From positions 108,948-172,947 of the forward strand of contig DASRBI010000013.1 in the NCBI GenBank assembly GCA_035685165.1: a DNA stretch of 64,000 bases. Reading direction: 5' to 3'. Both the position numbers and the translations under genes were made by a program. The notes beneath the pieces were generated by a model that made no database searches, had not been told where the DNA came from, and saw only the letters and a program-made list of their open reading frames with translations. Source of the stretch: DATFDN01 sp035685165. Its GTDB lineage: Bacteria; Pseudomonadota; Alphaproteobacteria; Acetobacterales; Acetobacteraceae. Shown piece after piece: positions 7,865-15,853 of the stretch; the stretch's first letter is position 1, and every line of letters starts with the position of its first letter.

Positions 7865-9094
7865 ATGCCCATCACCAGACGCGCGGCGCTGGCCGGCGCT
7901 GCCGTCCTCGGCTCGGCTCCGCTCTTGCGCGCCCGCGCGCAGGGCGCGCCCCCCGCCATCAAGCTCGGCGTGCTGACCGATCTCGGCGGCACCTATCGCG
8001 ACACTACCGGGCCCAACTCGGTGATCTGCACGCGCCAGGCGATCGAGGAGTTCAACCCCTCGTCGCACGGCTTCGCCGTCGACCTCATCGAGGCGGACCA
8101 TCAGAACAAGCCGGACGTTGCGGCCTCGATCGCACGCCAATGGTTCGACCAGGGCGTCGATGCGGTGATCGACGTGCCCACCTCCTCGGTCGCGCTCGCG
8201 GTGGCGCAGGTCGCCAAGGAGAAGGACAAGATCATGCTGAACGGGTCCGCCACCACGACGGACCTGACCGACAAGCAGTGCTCGCCCAACACCATCGTCT
8301 GGAGCTTCGATACCTACATGATGGCGCAGTCGAACGGCGGCGCCACGGTGAAGGCGGGCGGCAAGAGCTGGTTCTTCATCACCGCCGACTACGTGTTCGG
8401 CCATATCCTCGAGGAGCAGACGGCGGCGGTGGTGAAGGCCGCCGGCGGCGAGGTGAAGGGGGCGCTGCGCTATCCCTTCCCCGACACGACCGACTTCTCC
8501 TCCTATCTTCAGCAGGCGCAGGCCTCGGGCGCGCAGGTGCTCGGGCTCGCGAACGCTGGTGGTGACACCGTCAACAGCGTCAAGCAGGCGCACGAGTTCG
8601 GCGTGAACCAGAAGATGAAGATCACCCCGCTGCTGATCTTCATCACCGACGTGCACGCGCTCGGCGATCTCGCCATCGGGCTCAGCGCCACCACCTCGTT
8701 CTATTGGGACTGGAACGACCGCACGCGCGCGTTCGCCAAGCGCGTGCAGCCGAAGCTGGTGAACGGCGCCTATCCGAATATGGCGCACGCCAGCAACTAT
8801 TCGATGACGCTGCACTACCTGAAGACGGTTGCTGCGATGGGTGGTGCAGCCAACGCCAAGAAGAGCGGACGCGAGACAGTGGCGCGCATGAAGGGGATCC
8901 CGACCGACGACGACGCCTTCGGCAAGGGCGCCGTGCGCGCAGACGGCCGTGGCGAATTCCCCGCCTATCTCTGGCGGGTGAAGAAGCCGTCCAAGCCGGG
9001 CGGCTGGGACCTGTTCGAGCACGTGGCAACGACGCCGGCCGATCAGGCGCTGCACCCGCTCAACCCGAGCTGTAAGTTCCCGGTGACGACCTGA
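7865..9094 (+). CDS. ABC transporter substrate-binding protein, branched-chain amino acid (Peripla_BP_6) type
   Basis: The product is 409 residues. It starts with a Tat-like signal peptide (MPITRRAALAGAAVLG, cleavage near ARAQG), then the family opening IKLGVLTDLGGTYRDTTGP. Two alpha/beta lobes follow, with TADYVFGHILE (a typical TxDYxYG variant) near residue 175. It should bind a small ligand, an amino acid or carboxylate, in the periplasm. A strong GGGAGGA lies about 10 bases before the ATG. No permease or ATPase genes (livHMGF) are nearby, so this is an orphan binding protein. After it come only gene remnants. Confidence 0.92.
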   Translation: MPITRRAALAGAAVLGSAPLLRARAQGAPPAIKLGVLTDLGGTYRDTTGPNSVICTRQAIEEFNPSSHGFAVDLIEADHQNKPDVAASIARQWFDQGVDAVIDVPTSSVALAVAQVAKEKDKIMLNGSATTTDLTDKQCSPNTIVWSFDTYMMAQSNGGATVKAGGKSWFFITADYVFGHILEEQTAAVVKAAGGEVKGALRYPFPDTTDFSSYLQQAQASGAQVLGLANAGGDTVNSVKQAHEFGVNQKMKITPLLIFITDVHALGDLAIGLSATTSFYWDWNDRTRAFAKRVQPKLVNGAYPNMAHASNYSMTLHYLKTVAAMGGAANAKKSGRETVARMKGIPTDDDAFGKGAVRADGRGEFPAYLWRVKKPSKPGGWDLFEHVATTPADQALHPLNPSCKFPVTT

Positions 9095-9095
9095 G

Positions 9096-9385
9096 GTGAG
9101 CGCGCTCCGGCCCGACCTCGCGCAGGCGCTCGCGCTTGCCTGGGCCGGCATCGCGCGCGCCGGAACGTGGCGGACCGGCGCCGAGCGCGTGGCCATCGCC
9201 GCTGAAGCTCGCAACACCGAGGGGGGCGCGCTGTAGGCGGCACGGCTTGCGTGATCGGCGGTTTCGATCGCATCACCCAGATTGCCGACGCGACGGGCAT
9301 CCCGATCGAAGACGTGAAGGCCGAGCGCTCCGGCGATTTCCGAGCCGCGTCCGGCACCGACCTGTGGGAAGCGGAAAAGCTGTAG
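9096..9385 (+). pseudogene. remnants of AhpD/carboxymuconolactone-decarboxylase-like gene(s), in two frames
   Basis: Starting at GTG 9096, one frame reads LRPDLAQALALAWAGIARAG and WRTGAERVAIAAEARN, then stops at 9234-9236. A second frame, readable from about 9251 to the TAG at 9383-9385, gives CVIGGFDRITQIADATG and IPIEDVKAERSGDFRAASG. The first part resembles the N-terminal helices of peroxidase-related CMD proteins. The second resembles the C-terminal helix of AhpD-like proteins (FNRxxRIADATGIP-type). The catalytic Cys-x2-Cys region is absent. They may be the two ends of one deleted gene or parts of two. The relation is inferred from short stretches. Confidence 0.42.
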
Positions 9386-9392
9386 AAGGCCT

Positions 9393-9469
9393 GTAGGGCG
9401 CATGGAGCGCAGCGGCATGCGCCGAAGTCGAGTCGCTGACTTGCGTCGGCGGATTGGCATCCGCCCTAC
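9393..9469. repeat. paired-hairpin intergenic repeat bounded by GTAGGGCG/CGCCCTAC
   Basis: A perfect 8-base terminal inverted repeat (gtagggcg 9393-9400, cgccctac 9462-9469) encloses two internal hairpins: ggcgcatg/catgcgcc (9397-9404 with 9416-9423) and ggcggat/atccgcc (9448-9454 with 9459-9465). The words GTAGGGCG and GGCGGAT...ATCCGCC are typical of REP-like elements scattered in many proteobacterial genomes. It sits between decayed gene remnants and the ferredoxin-NADP reductase gene. No other copy was seen in the window. Confidence 0.65.
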
Positions 9470-9521
9470 GCTCTGGACCTGAACACTTGCTCCGGCACCG
9501 GCGCGGGCGGTAGCTCGGCCC

Positions 9522-10532
9522 ATGACCAGCATCGACACCGACGTTGCCATCATCGGCGCCGGACCCGCGGGGCTTTTTGCGGTGTTCGAGCTCGGGATGC
9601 TGCAAATAGGCGCCGCCCTGATCGACGCGCTCGGTGAGCCGGGCGGGCAATGCGCCGCGCTCTATCCCGAGAAGCCGATCTACGACATCCCCGCCCACCC
9701 GGCGATCTCGGCCGCCGGGCTGATCGAGCAGCTTGAGCGCCAGATCGCGCCGTTCCATGCGCCGCGCCTTCTCGGGCGGCGCGTCGAGCGGCTGCAAGGC
9801 GCGGCGGGCGCGTTCGTGCTCGGCACCGGTCAGGGCGAGGAAGTGCGCTGCAAGGCCGTCATCATCGCCGCCGGCGCCGGCGCCTTCGGCCCCAACCGCC
9901 CGCCGGTCGAGAACCTCGCCGCCTACGAGGCCACGGGCGCGGTGCAGTATTATGTTCGCCGGCGTGAGCACTTCCGCGGCAAGCGCGTGGTGATCGCGGG
10001 CGGCGGCGATTCCGCCGTCGATTGGGCACTCGCGCTCAAGGACATCGCGCGCGTAACGGTCGTGCATCGGCGTGCCAAGTTCCGCGCCGCGCCGGAAAGC
10101 GCAGCCCGGCTGGAGGAAGCCGCCGCTGCGGGCGAGATCGAATTGGTGATCCCCTACCAGCTCGCCGCGCTGCACGGATCGCAGGGGGTGCTGGAAGCGG
10201 TCGAGGTCGCCACGCTCAGGGGCGAGCCGCGCCGCCTACCCGCCGATGCGCTGCTCGCCTTTTTCGGGCTGGCGACCGATCTCGGCCCGATCGCTGGCTG
10301 GGGGCTCGATCTCGCCCAGCACCATCTGCGCGTCGATCCCGCGACCTGCCAGACGAGCCTGCCCGGGGTGTTCGCGATCGGCGACGTCGCCCACTATCCG
10401 GGCAAGCTCAAGCTGATCCTGCAAGGCTTCAGCGAGGCGGCGATGGCGGCGCACGCCATCCACCCGATCGTCTTTCCCGGACAGGCGCTGCACTTCGAGT
10501 ATTCCACCACCAAGGGCGTGCCCACCGGTTGA
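9522..10532 (+). CDS. ferredoxin/flavodoxin--NADP+ reductase, thioredoxin-reductase-like type
   Basis: The product is 336 residues. An N-terminal FAD-binding motif GAGPAGLF (residues ~13-20) is followed by GEPGGQCAALYPEKPIYDIPAHP, a segment characteristic of TrxR-like ferredoxin-NADP reductases (YumC type). An NADPH-binding GGGDSAVDWAL lies near residue 160. The thioredoxin reductase CxxC is absent, which separates it from true TrxR. The C-terminus has GDVAHYPGKLKLI and the HFEYSTTKGVP tail typical of this class. It transfers electrons between NADPH and ferredoxin or flavodoxin in the cytosol. No ferredoxin gene lies beside it. Confidence 0.94.
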   Translation: MTSIDTDVAIIGAGPAGLFAVFELGMLQIGAALIDALGEPGGQCAALYPEKPIYDIPAHPAISAAGLIEQLERQIAPFHAPRLLGRRVERLQGAAGAFVLGTGQGEEVRCKAVIIAAGAGAFGPNRPPVENLAAYEATGAVQYYVRRREHFRGKRVVIAGGGDSAVDWALALKDIARVTVVHRRAKFRAAPESAARLEEAAAAGEIELVIPYQLAALHGSQGVLEAVEVATLRGEPRRLPADALLAFFGLATDLGPIAGWGLDLAQHHLRVDPATCQTSLPGVFAIGDVAHYPGKLKLILQGFSEAAMAAHAIHPIVFPGQALHFEYSTTKGVPTG

Positions 10533-10717
10533 CGCTCAGCGGCCCGGGGCCAGCGCCGCGTCCAGATTCCTGAGCGCGCTCATCCGATCGCTCGCTGCCA
10601 GCGCATTGAGCGCGGGCGGCTCGGTGCAACAAGACACGCGCCGGCTCGGCCTCATCGGGTCGCTAGTGAACCAGAGTCAGGGGCGGGCGCTGATCCGGCG
10701 CGGCTGGCGCTAGGGGG

Positions 10718-12238
10718 CTATTCCGCCGCCGGCGCAAGCCGGCCGGGCCGGCGCATCAGGAGCAGGAGCAAGAGCGGCGGCACGACGACGAACGCCATCA
10801 GGTGAAAATCGTTGTTGTAACCGATGATCGCCGCCTGGCGGTTGATCTCGGCGTCCAGCGCCGCCGCGCCTGACGCCAGTCCAGGGTTCCAATAGTGCGC
10901 CACGGCTCCGGTGCCCTGGAGCAGCCGGTCGAAGGGCGTGATGTTGGCGGAGATGTCGGCGTGCGCGGTCTGCGTCGCCCGGGTCAGGACCACCGTCGTC
11001 ACGGAAATCCCGATCGCCTGCCCGATATTGCGAAACAACGCCTGCAGCGCGGTGGCGTCGCCGCGCAGCCGCGCCGGCAGGCTGACGAAAGCGACGACCG
11101 TCATCGGGTTGAAGATCAGCCCTATCGCCGCGCCCTGCACGATGAGCGTCGCCATCATCTGGCCCTGCGTCACGTCCGGCGTCCAATGGCTCATCTGGTT
11201 GAGCGCGAAGCCGAGCACGAGCAGGCCGAACGCCATGATCTTGCGCTGATCGATATAGTCGGCGAGCTTGCTCGCGGCGAACATCGCGATCATCGTGCCG
11301 AGCCCGCGCGGCGCCAGCGCGATGCCCGCCGTGTACACGGGATAGCCCGCCAGATCCTGCAAGTATGGAGCGAGCAGCGCCGAGGTGGCGAGCATCACCA
11401 TCGCCACGAAGAAGCTCATCAGCGCCGAGGCGATGAAATTGGGATCGCGGAACACCGCCGGATTGAGGAAGCGCCGCTCAGCCGTCATCATGTGCACGAC
11501 AAACAGGTAGATGCCGGTGCCGGCCAGCACTGCCTCGATGATGATCTCGCGCGAGCTGAACCAGTCGAGCTCCTGGCCGCGGTCGAGCATCATCTGTAGC
11601 GCGCCGACGCCGACCGCGAGCATCGCGAAGCCGCGCCAATCGAAGCGCAAATCGGGGCGCACCGGCGCGCGCGGCATGAACAGAGCCAGCCCGAGCATCG
11701 ACAGAATGCCGACTGGCAGGTTCACGTAGAACACCCAGCGCCAATTGTAGAGGTCGGTCAGGTAGCCGCCGAGCGTCGGCCCCATAATCGGCCCCAGCAT
11801 CACTCCCGAGGAGAAGATCGCCATCGCGGTGGCGCGGCGGCGGAACGGGTAGATGTCGAGCATGGTCGCCTGCGACAGCGGCACGAGCGCGGCGCCGCAC
11901 ATGCCTTGCAGGATGCGGAAGACCACGATCTGCTCGAGCGACTGCGCCGCCCCGCACAGCATCGAGGCGATGGTGAAGCCGCCGAGGCAGGTGATGAAGA
12001 GCCGCTTGCGCCCGAACCGCACCGCCATCCAGCCCACGGGCGCGGTCATGATCGCCGCCGCGATCACGTACGAGGTCAGCACCCAGGTGATCTCGTCCTG
12101 GCTCGCCGAGAGCGAGCCGCGCATATAGGGCAGCGCCACGTTGGCAATGGCGGCATCGAGCACCTGCATCAGCGTGGCGAGCATCGCGGAGGCGGTAATC
12201 AGCGCGCGATGCGGGACGTTCGGCTCCGATTCTTGCAT
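10718..12238 (-). CDS. DHA2-family multidrug efflux MFS permease (EmrB/QacA-like)
   Basis: The product is 506 residues with 14 predicted membrane helices. It opens with SAMLATLMQVLDAAIANVALPYM, the helix 1 motif of the DHA2 family (motif D1, LDxTIxNVALP). RFGRKRLFITC after helix 2 is MFS motif A, and GVMLGPIMGPTLGGYL in helix 5 is the antiporter motif C. It should export hydrophobic compounds by proton antiport at the inner membrane. EmrB-type pumps normally work with an EmrA adaptor and an outer-membrane channel, but neither is adjacent. It is divergent from the DgoK-like gene, with 59 bases between the two starts. No regulator gene is next to it. Confidence 0.94.
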   Translation of the reverse strand: MQESEPNVPHRALITASAMLATLMQVLDAAIANVALPYMRGSLSASQDEITWVLTSYVIAAAIMTAPVGWMAVRFGRKRLFITCLGGFTIASMLCGAAQSLEQIVVFRILQGMCGAALVPLSQATMLDIYPFRRRATAMAIFSSGVMLGPIMGPTLGGYLTDLYNWRWVFYVNLPVGILSMLGLALFMPRAPVRPDLRFDWRGFAMLAVGVGALQMMLDRGQELDWFSSREIIIEAVLAGTGIYLFVVHMMTAERRFLNPAVFRDPNFIASALMSFFVAMVMLATSALLAPYLQDLAGYPVYTAGIALAPRGLGTMIAMFAASKLADYIDQRKIMAFGLLVLGFALNQMSHWTPDVTQGQMMATLIVQGAAIGLIFNPMTVVAFVSLPARLRGDATALQALFRNIGQAIGISVTTVVLTRATQTAHADISANITPFDRLLQGTGAVAHYWNPGLASGAAALDAEINRQAAIIGYNNDFHLMAFVVVPPLLLLLLMRRPGRLAPAAE

Positions 12239-12297
12239 TATCCCGCAGTCTGACCCGGGTAGTATCGCCGCGCCAGCCCGGCGACGGAGTTGTTCGC

Positions 12298-13176
12298 ATG
12301 ATCGGTGTCGAGTGGGGGCAATACAGCTTCCGCGCCTTCCGCCTGCGCGACGGCGCGATCCGCGACCGCCGCTTCAGCGCGCGCGGCGTTGCGCGCGTGC
12401 AGGACCGCCGCTTCGGCGATGCGCTGCGCGAGGAGGTGGGGCCTTGGCTCGCGGGCGGCGAGGGCGCGGTGCTGGTGGCCGGCGCCGTCGCCGACCCGGG
12501 CGGGTGGGCCGAGGCGGGCTCGGTCGCCTGTCCGGCCGGCGCCGCCGAGATCGCCGCCGGCCTGACCCCAGTGGGTTTTGACTGGGCGGAGGTGCGCGCC
12601 CTGCCGCGGCTGACCTGCACCGGAACCGATGGCGCGGTGGAGCTGAGCGCGGGCGAGGAGGCCGGTTTCGCCGCCGCGCTCGCCCTTCTCGGCGCGGAGG
12701 GCGGGATCGCCTGCCTGCCCGGGGCGCGCAGCCGCTGGGTGCGGATCGCCCAGCACCGCATCGCCGAATTCGAGACGCACCTGAGTGGGGAACTGTTCGC
12801 GGCACTGCGTCCCGCCCTGCCACCCACGCGGGCGGCGCGCGAGCCGGCGATCACCGACGAGGCCGGCTTCGCCGCGGGGCTCGCCCAGGCCGCCAAGCCG
12901 GGCGGCCTCTTGCGCCATCTGGCCGCCCTCCGCACCGCGACCGCGGGCGAGGAAGCGGTGGCCTCATGGCTGTTCGGCCTGCTCGTGGGGCACGAAGCCC
13001 GCGCCGCGCTGCGCGCCCAACCCGGTGCCGCGCTCGTGCATGTCATCGGGCCGCCCGACCTTGCGCGCCTCTATGTGCGCGCGATCGAGACGGCGGGCGG
13101 CATGGCCGAGGCGCTGGACGGCGAGGCAACCGCGCGCGGCTTCGCCCTGATCGGCGCGGCGGCGGGTCTTGCCTGA
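12298..13176 (+). CDS. 2-dehydro-3-deoxygalactonokinase (DgoK) family kinase, divergent
   Basis: The product is 292 residues. The opening GVEWGQYSFRAFRLRDG matches the first phosphate-binding strand pair of DgoK (usually DWGTSSFR). VAGAVADPGGWAEAG corresponds to the AGMVGSRQGW region, CLPGARSRWVRI to the LPGTHSKWV motif, and FETHLSGELFAAL to the FxTxMTGExFxLL motif. DgoK phosphorylates 2-keto-3-deoxygalactonate in De Ley-Doudoroff-type galactose breakdown. Here the MRGEE motif is reduced to SAGEEAG and several other motifs have drifted, so substrate or even activity could differ. No aldolase or dehydratase gene is adjacent. Confidence 0.8.
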   Translation: MIGVEWGQYSFRAFRLRDGAIRDRRFSARGVARVQDRRFGDALREEVGPWLAGGEGAVLVAGAVADPGGWAEAGSVACPAGAAEIAAGLTPVGFDWAEVRALPRLTCTGTDGAVELSAGEEAGFAAALALLGAEGGIACLPGARSRWVRIAQHRIAEFETHLSGELFAALRPALPPTRAAREPAITDEAGFAAGLAQAAKPGGLLRHLAALRTATAGEEAVASWLFGLLVGHEARAALRAQPGAALVHVIGPPDLARLYVRAIETAGGMAEALDGEATARGFALIGAAAGLA

Positions 13177-13233
13177 CGCTTAGCCGATTCTTAACCGGTC
13201 CGACGGTACGTTGGCCGGAACGGAGAGCGGCGC

Positions 13234-14103
13234 ATGAGCGGAGCTATCGGCGGCATCGACTATAGCGTGCTGTTCTCGCCACAGGACACGAGCAACACGG
13301 CCACCGCGATCCTGAACATCCTGGACAGCGCCGGGACGGGCACGACGGCCTCCAACTTCGTCTCGTCGGGCAATCCGATCACCGACCTCACGCTCGCCCA
13401 GCAGGAGGAAAGCGGGGGAGTCGCAGAGGAGGCGCAGCAACCGGTGGTGAGCCAGGCGGTTGCCGCCTTCAAGAAGGCGGTCGCGAACGCCACCAGCATC
13501 CAACAGGCGCTTGCCAACCCCGAGGTGCAGCAGGTGCTGCTGACCGCCAGCGGCCTGTCCAGCTATATCGGCGACACGGCGCTCGTGCAGAAGCTCTTTC
13601 TGTCCGATCCTTCGGATCCTCACTCGCTGGTCAACCAGTTCGGCGATGCGACGTGGCTTGCCACCGTGCAAAGCTACAACTTCGCCAAGAACGGGTTGTC
13701 GGCGCTGCAAAACCCGCAAGTCATATCGACGCTCACCAACGCCTATGCTCAGGTCGAGTGGCTTCAGGGGCTTGATCAGGCGACCCCCGGACTTTCCAAC
13801 GCGCTGACGTTCCTGTCACAGGCCGGCTCGATCACCTCGGTCAACGATGTTCTCGGCAATGTGGTGAATTTCGACGTCATCACCGGCGCGCTCGGCATTC
13901 CGCAGGAGATCGTCAACCAGGACATCACGGCGCAGCAGCAGGCGATCAGCTCGCGGCTCAACATCGCCGACCTGCAAAATCGCGGCTACGTCACGGGGCT
14001 GGCGGACCAGTACTTGCTTTCGATGCAGGCGAGCAATTCGTCAGCCGCCGGCTCGACCGACCTCACCACCCTCGCCGTGCAGGCGCAGGGGCTGATCGCG
14101 TAA
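13234..14103 (+). CDS. DUF1217 family protein (flagellum-associated family), orphan
   Basis: The product is 289 residues, Gln/Ala/Ser-rich, with no signal peptide. It fits DUF1217: a helical segment AVAAFKKAVANATSIQQALANPEVQQVLLTASGL near residue 75, then the pattern LVQKLFLSDPSDPHSLVNQFGD near residue 115. DUF1217 genes are usually found inside flagellar clusters of alphaproteobacteria, but no flagellar gene is visible here. Its base composition is clearly less GC-rich than neighbouring genes. GGAG before the ATG supports the start. It converges with the rhodanese gene, with 6 bases between stops. Confidence 0.75.
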   Translation: MSGAIGGIDYSVLFSPQDTSNTATAILNILDSAGTGTTASNFVSSGNPITDLTLAQQEESGGVAEEAQQPVVSQAVAAFKKAVANATSIQQALANPEVQQVLLTASGLSSYIGDTALVQKLFLSDPSDPHSLVNQFGDATWLATVQSYNFAKNGLSALQNPQVISTLTNAYAQVEWLQGLDQATPGLSNALTFLSQAGSITSVNDVLGNVVNFDVITGALGIPQEIVNQDITAQQQAISSRLNIADLQNRGYVTGLADQYLLSMQASNSSAAGSTDLTTLAVQAQGLIA

Positions 14104-14109
14104 CCCGGC

Positions 14110-14982
14110 TCACCCGGTTTCCATCGGTAGAGCGGGGTCGGGAGCCCATTCCGAGAGCGAGGCGTCGTACACGACCACGTTCTCGTGACCGAGCAAAGCG
14201 AGCGCGAGCGCATCTGCCGTGGCGGCGATGCCGCCGCCGCAATAGGCGATCACCTCGCGATCCAGCGCGCCCACCGCGCTGAACTGCTGGCGCAGCTTCT
14301 CAGCCGGCAGGAACGTCTTGCGCTCGGGGTCGATCAGGTGCGCGGCCGGGACGTTCACGCTGCCCGCGATGTGGCCGCGCCGCCCGTAGCTGTTGCCGCC
14401 GGTGCCGCTATGCTGTTCAGGCAGCAGCGCGTTGATCGTGCAGACCCTGCCATCGCCAATGGCAGCGCGCACGCGCGCCTTGTCCACCATCAGCGGACGC
14501 ACTTCCCGCACCCGCACAGTGCCTTCCGGCCGCGCCCGGCCCGGGCCGCTTTCGACCGGGCGGTTCTCGGCCCGCCATTTCTGGAACCCGCCGTTCAGCA
14601 CGGCGGCGTTGTCGAAGCCGATCATCCTGAGCAGCCACCAAACGCGCGTCGCCCACCAAACATTGGCGGTGCTGTAGAGAACAATGCGGCTGTCGCCGTT
14701 CACCCCGAACCGGCGCATCGCCGCCGCCAGCGCGTCCGGCGCCGGCGCCATGAACCGGAGCTTCCGCGCGTTATCGGAAACGTCCTTCTGCACGTCGATG
14801 AACTGCGCGCCGGGAATATGCGCGGCTTCGAAGTCAGCGCGTGCGGGCACGACCTGATAGGTGGCTTTCGGATCGGGAATCAGGTGCGTGGTGCAGTCGA
14901 ATACCAGCACCGAGGGATCACCGAGACGTTCCGCGAGCCAGCCGGTCTCGGCCAGGAACTCGGGATGAACATAGCCGTCCAT
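14110..14982 (-). CDS. rhodanese-type sulfurtransferase with two rhodanese domains (3-mercaptopyruvate/thiosulfate type)
   Basis: The product is 290 residues made of two rhodanese domains. The N-terminal one (about 1-140, LVFDCTTHLIPDP ... HIPGAQFIDVQKD) lacks the catalytic loop. The C-terminal one carries the active-site Cys in YCGGGIAATADAL near residue 245. CGGGIAA differs from the CGSGVTA/CRKGVTA loops of classical MST and rhodanese, so the sulfur donor is uncertain. The frame stays open upstream through the SDR gene. The start at 14982 (MDGYVHPEFL) is chosen because it begins the domain and clears the SDR stop at 15000, giving a 17-base gap. The two genes are likely co-transcribed. Confidence 0.9.
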   Translation of the reverse strand: MDGYVHPEFLAETGWLAERLGDPSVLVFDCTTHLIPDPKATYQVVPARADFEAAHIPGAQFIDVQKDVSDNARKLRFMAPAPDALAAAMRRFGVNGDSRIVLYSTANVWWATRVWWLLRMIGFDNAAVLNGGFQKWRAENRPVESGPGRARPEGTVRVREVRPLMVDKARVRAAIGDGRVCTINALLPEQHSGTGGNSYGRRGHIAGSVNVPAAHLIDPERKTFLPAEKLRQQFSAVGALDREVIAYCGGGIAATADALALALLGHENVVVYDASLSEWAPDPALPMETG

Positions 14983-14999
14983 GCGCGCTGCTCCCGTCG

Positions 15000-15743
15000 C
15001 TAGGAAATCGTTACACCAGAATCGACCGCCAGCACCTGCCCGGTGATCATGCGCGCCTCGTCGCTGGCGAGGAACAAGGCGGCGTTCGCCACATCCTCGG
15101 GGGCGATCAGGCCGAGCAGGTGCGACTTGGCGAGCTTCTCCACCGCCGCGTTGCCTGCCATCAGCTTGCGGACCCGCTCGGTCATCGTCGCCGACGGGGC
15201 GAGCGCATTCACGCGCACATCGGGGGCGAACTCCACAGCCATCGTCCGCGTCAACGCCGCCACCGCGCCTTTGGCCGCCGTGTAGCAGGCGCGTCCGGCG
15301 ATCCCCATCAGGGCGAGATTGGAGGCCATATTGATCACCGCGCCGCCGCCCGAGGCGCGGATCGCCGGCACGCCGAAGCGGCTGCCGAGGAAGGTGCCGA
15401 ACACGTCGAGGCGCATGACGCGCCAGAACTCGGCGACCGGCGCATCGACCACGCTGCCGTCCTCGGGCGTCGAGCCGCCGGCATTGTTGTGCAGCACGTG
15501 CAGGCCGCCGAAATGACCGACGGCCTGCCGCACCGCGCGTTCGACGCTCGCTTCGTCGGTGACGTCGGTTGCAATGGCGATCGCGCCGTTGCCGGCGAGA
15601 TGCGCGGTCTCCTCGCCCGCCGCGGCATTGATTTCCGCGATCGCGACCCGCGCGCCCTCGGCTGCCATCCTGAGGGCCGTCGCGCGCCCGATTCCGGTGC
15701 CCGCGCCGGTGATGAGCGCGATTTTGCCCGCGAGCCGTGCCAT
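15000..15743 (-). CDS. short-chain dehydrogenase/reductase (SDR), classical type
   Basis: The product is 247 residues. The NAD(P) site TGAGTGIG is at residues ~12-19, an acidic residue after strand 2 (AIAEINA) favours NAD, NNAG is near residue 88, and catalytic Ser (INMAS) and YTAAK (Tyr and Lys near 150-154) are all present. The C-terminus VLAVDSGVTIS is typical of classical SDRs. The substrate cannot be told. It is the first gene of a two-gene minus-strand unit with the sulfurtransferase, which might suggest a shared catabolic step on a small oxo or thio acid, but this is only context. Confidence 0.93.
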   Translation of the reverse strand: MARLAGKIALITGAGTGIGRATALRMAAEGARVAIAEINAAAGEETAHLAGNGAIAIATDVTDEASVERAVRQAVGHFGGLHVLHNNAGGSTPEDGSVVDAPVAEFWRVMRLDVFGTFLGSRFGVPAIRASGGGAVINMASNLALMGIAGRACYTAAKGAVAALTRTMAVEFAPDVRVNALAPSATMTERVRKLMAGNAAVEKLAKSHLLGLIAPEDVANAALFLASDEARMITGQVLAVDSGVTIS

Positions 15744-15853
15744 CGGCGTTCCTCCCGCTCAACGATCCGGAAGGTCTATCTCAGAATACATCCGTGCGGC
15801 AGCCCGGATGACCGGCCAAGCCTGCCGTATGGCTAGGGCTCGTTGCGATCCAG

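Noticed and set aside
5104..7992. Very long minus-strand open frame (962 codons) across 5104-7992
   Set aside because: It lies opposite the DUF427 and aminotransferase genes and in another frame of the MFS gene; its protein is Arg-rich low-complexity text with no domain. High GC gives few stops in such frames.
10533..10713. About 60 open codons between the ferredoxin-NADP reductase and DHA2 genes, ending LIGSLVNQSQGRALIRRGWR
   Set aside because: No ATG or convincing ribosome binding site and no recognised family. It could be a remnant, but nothing supports it beyond lack of stops in GC-rich DNA.
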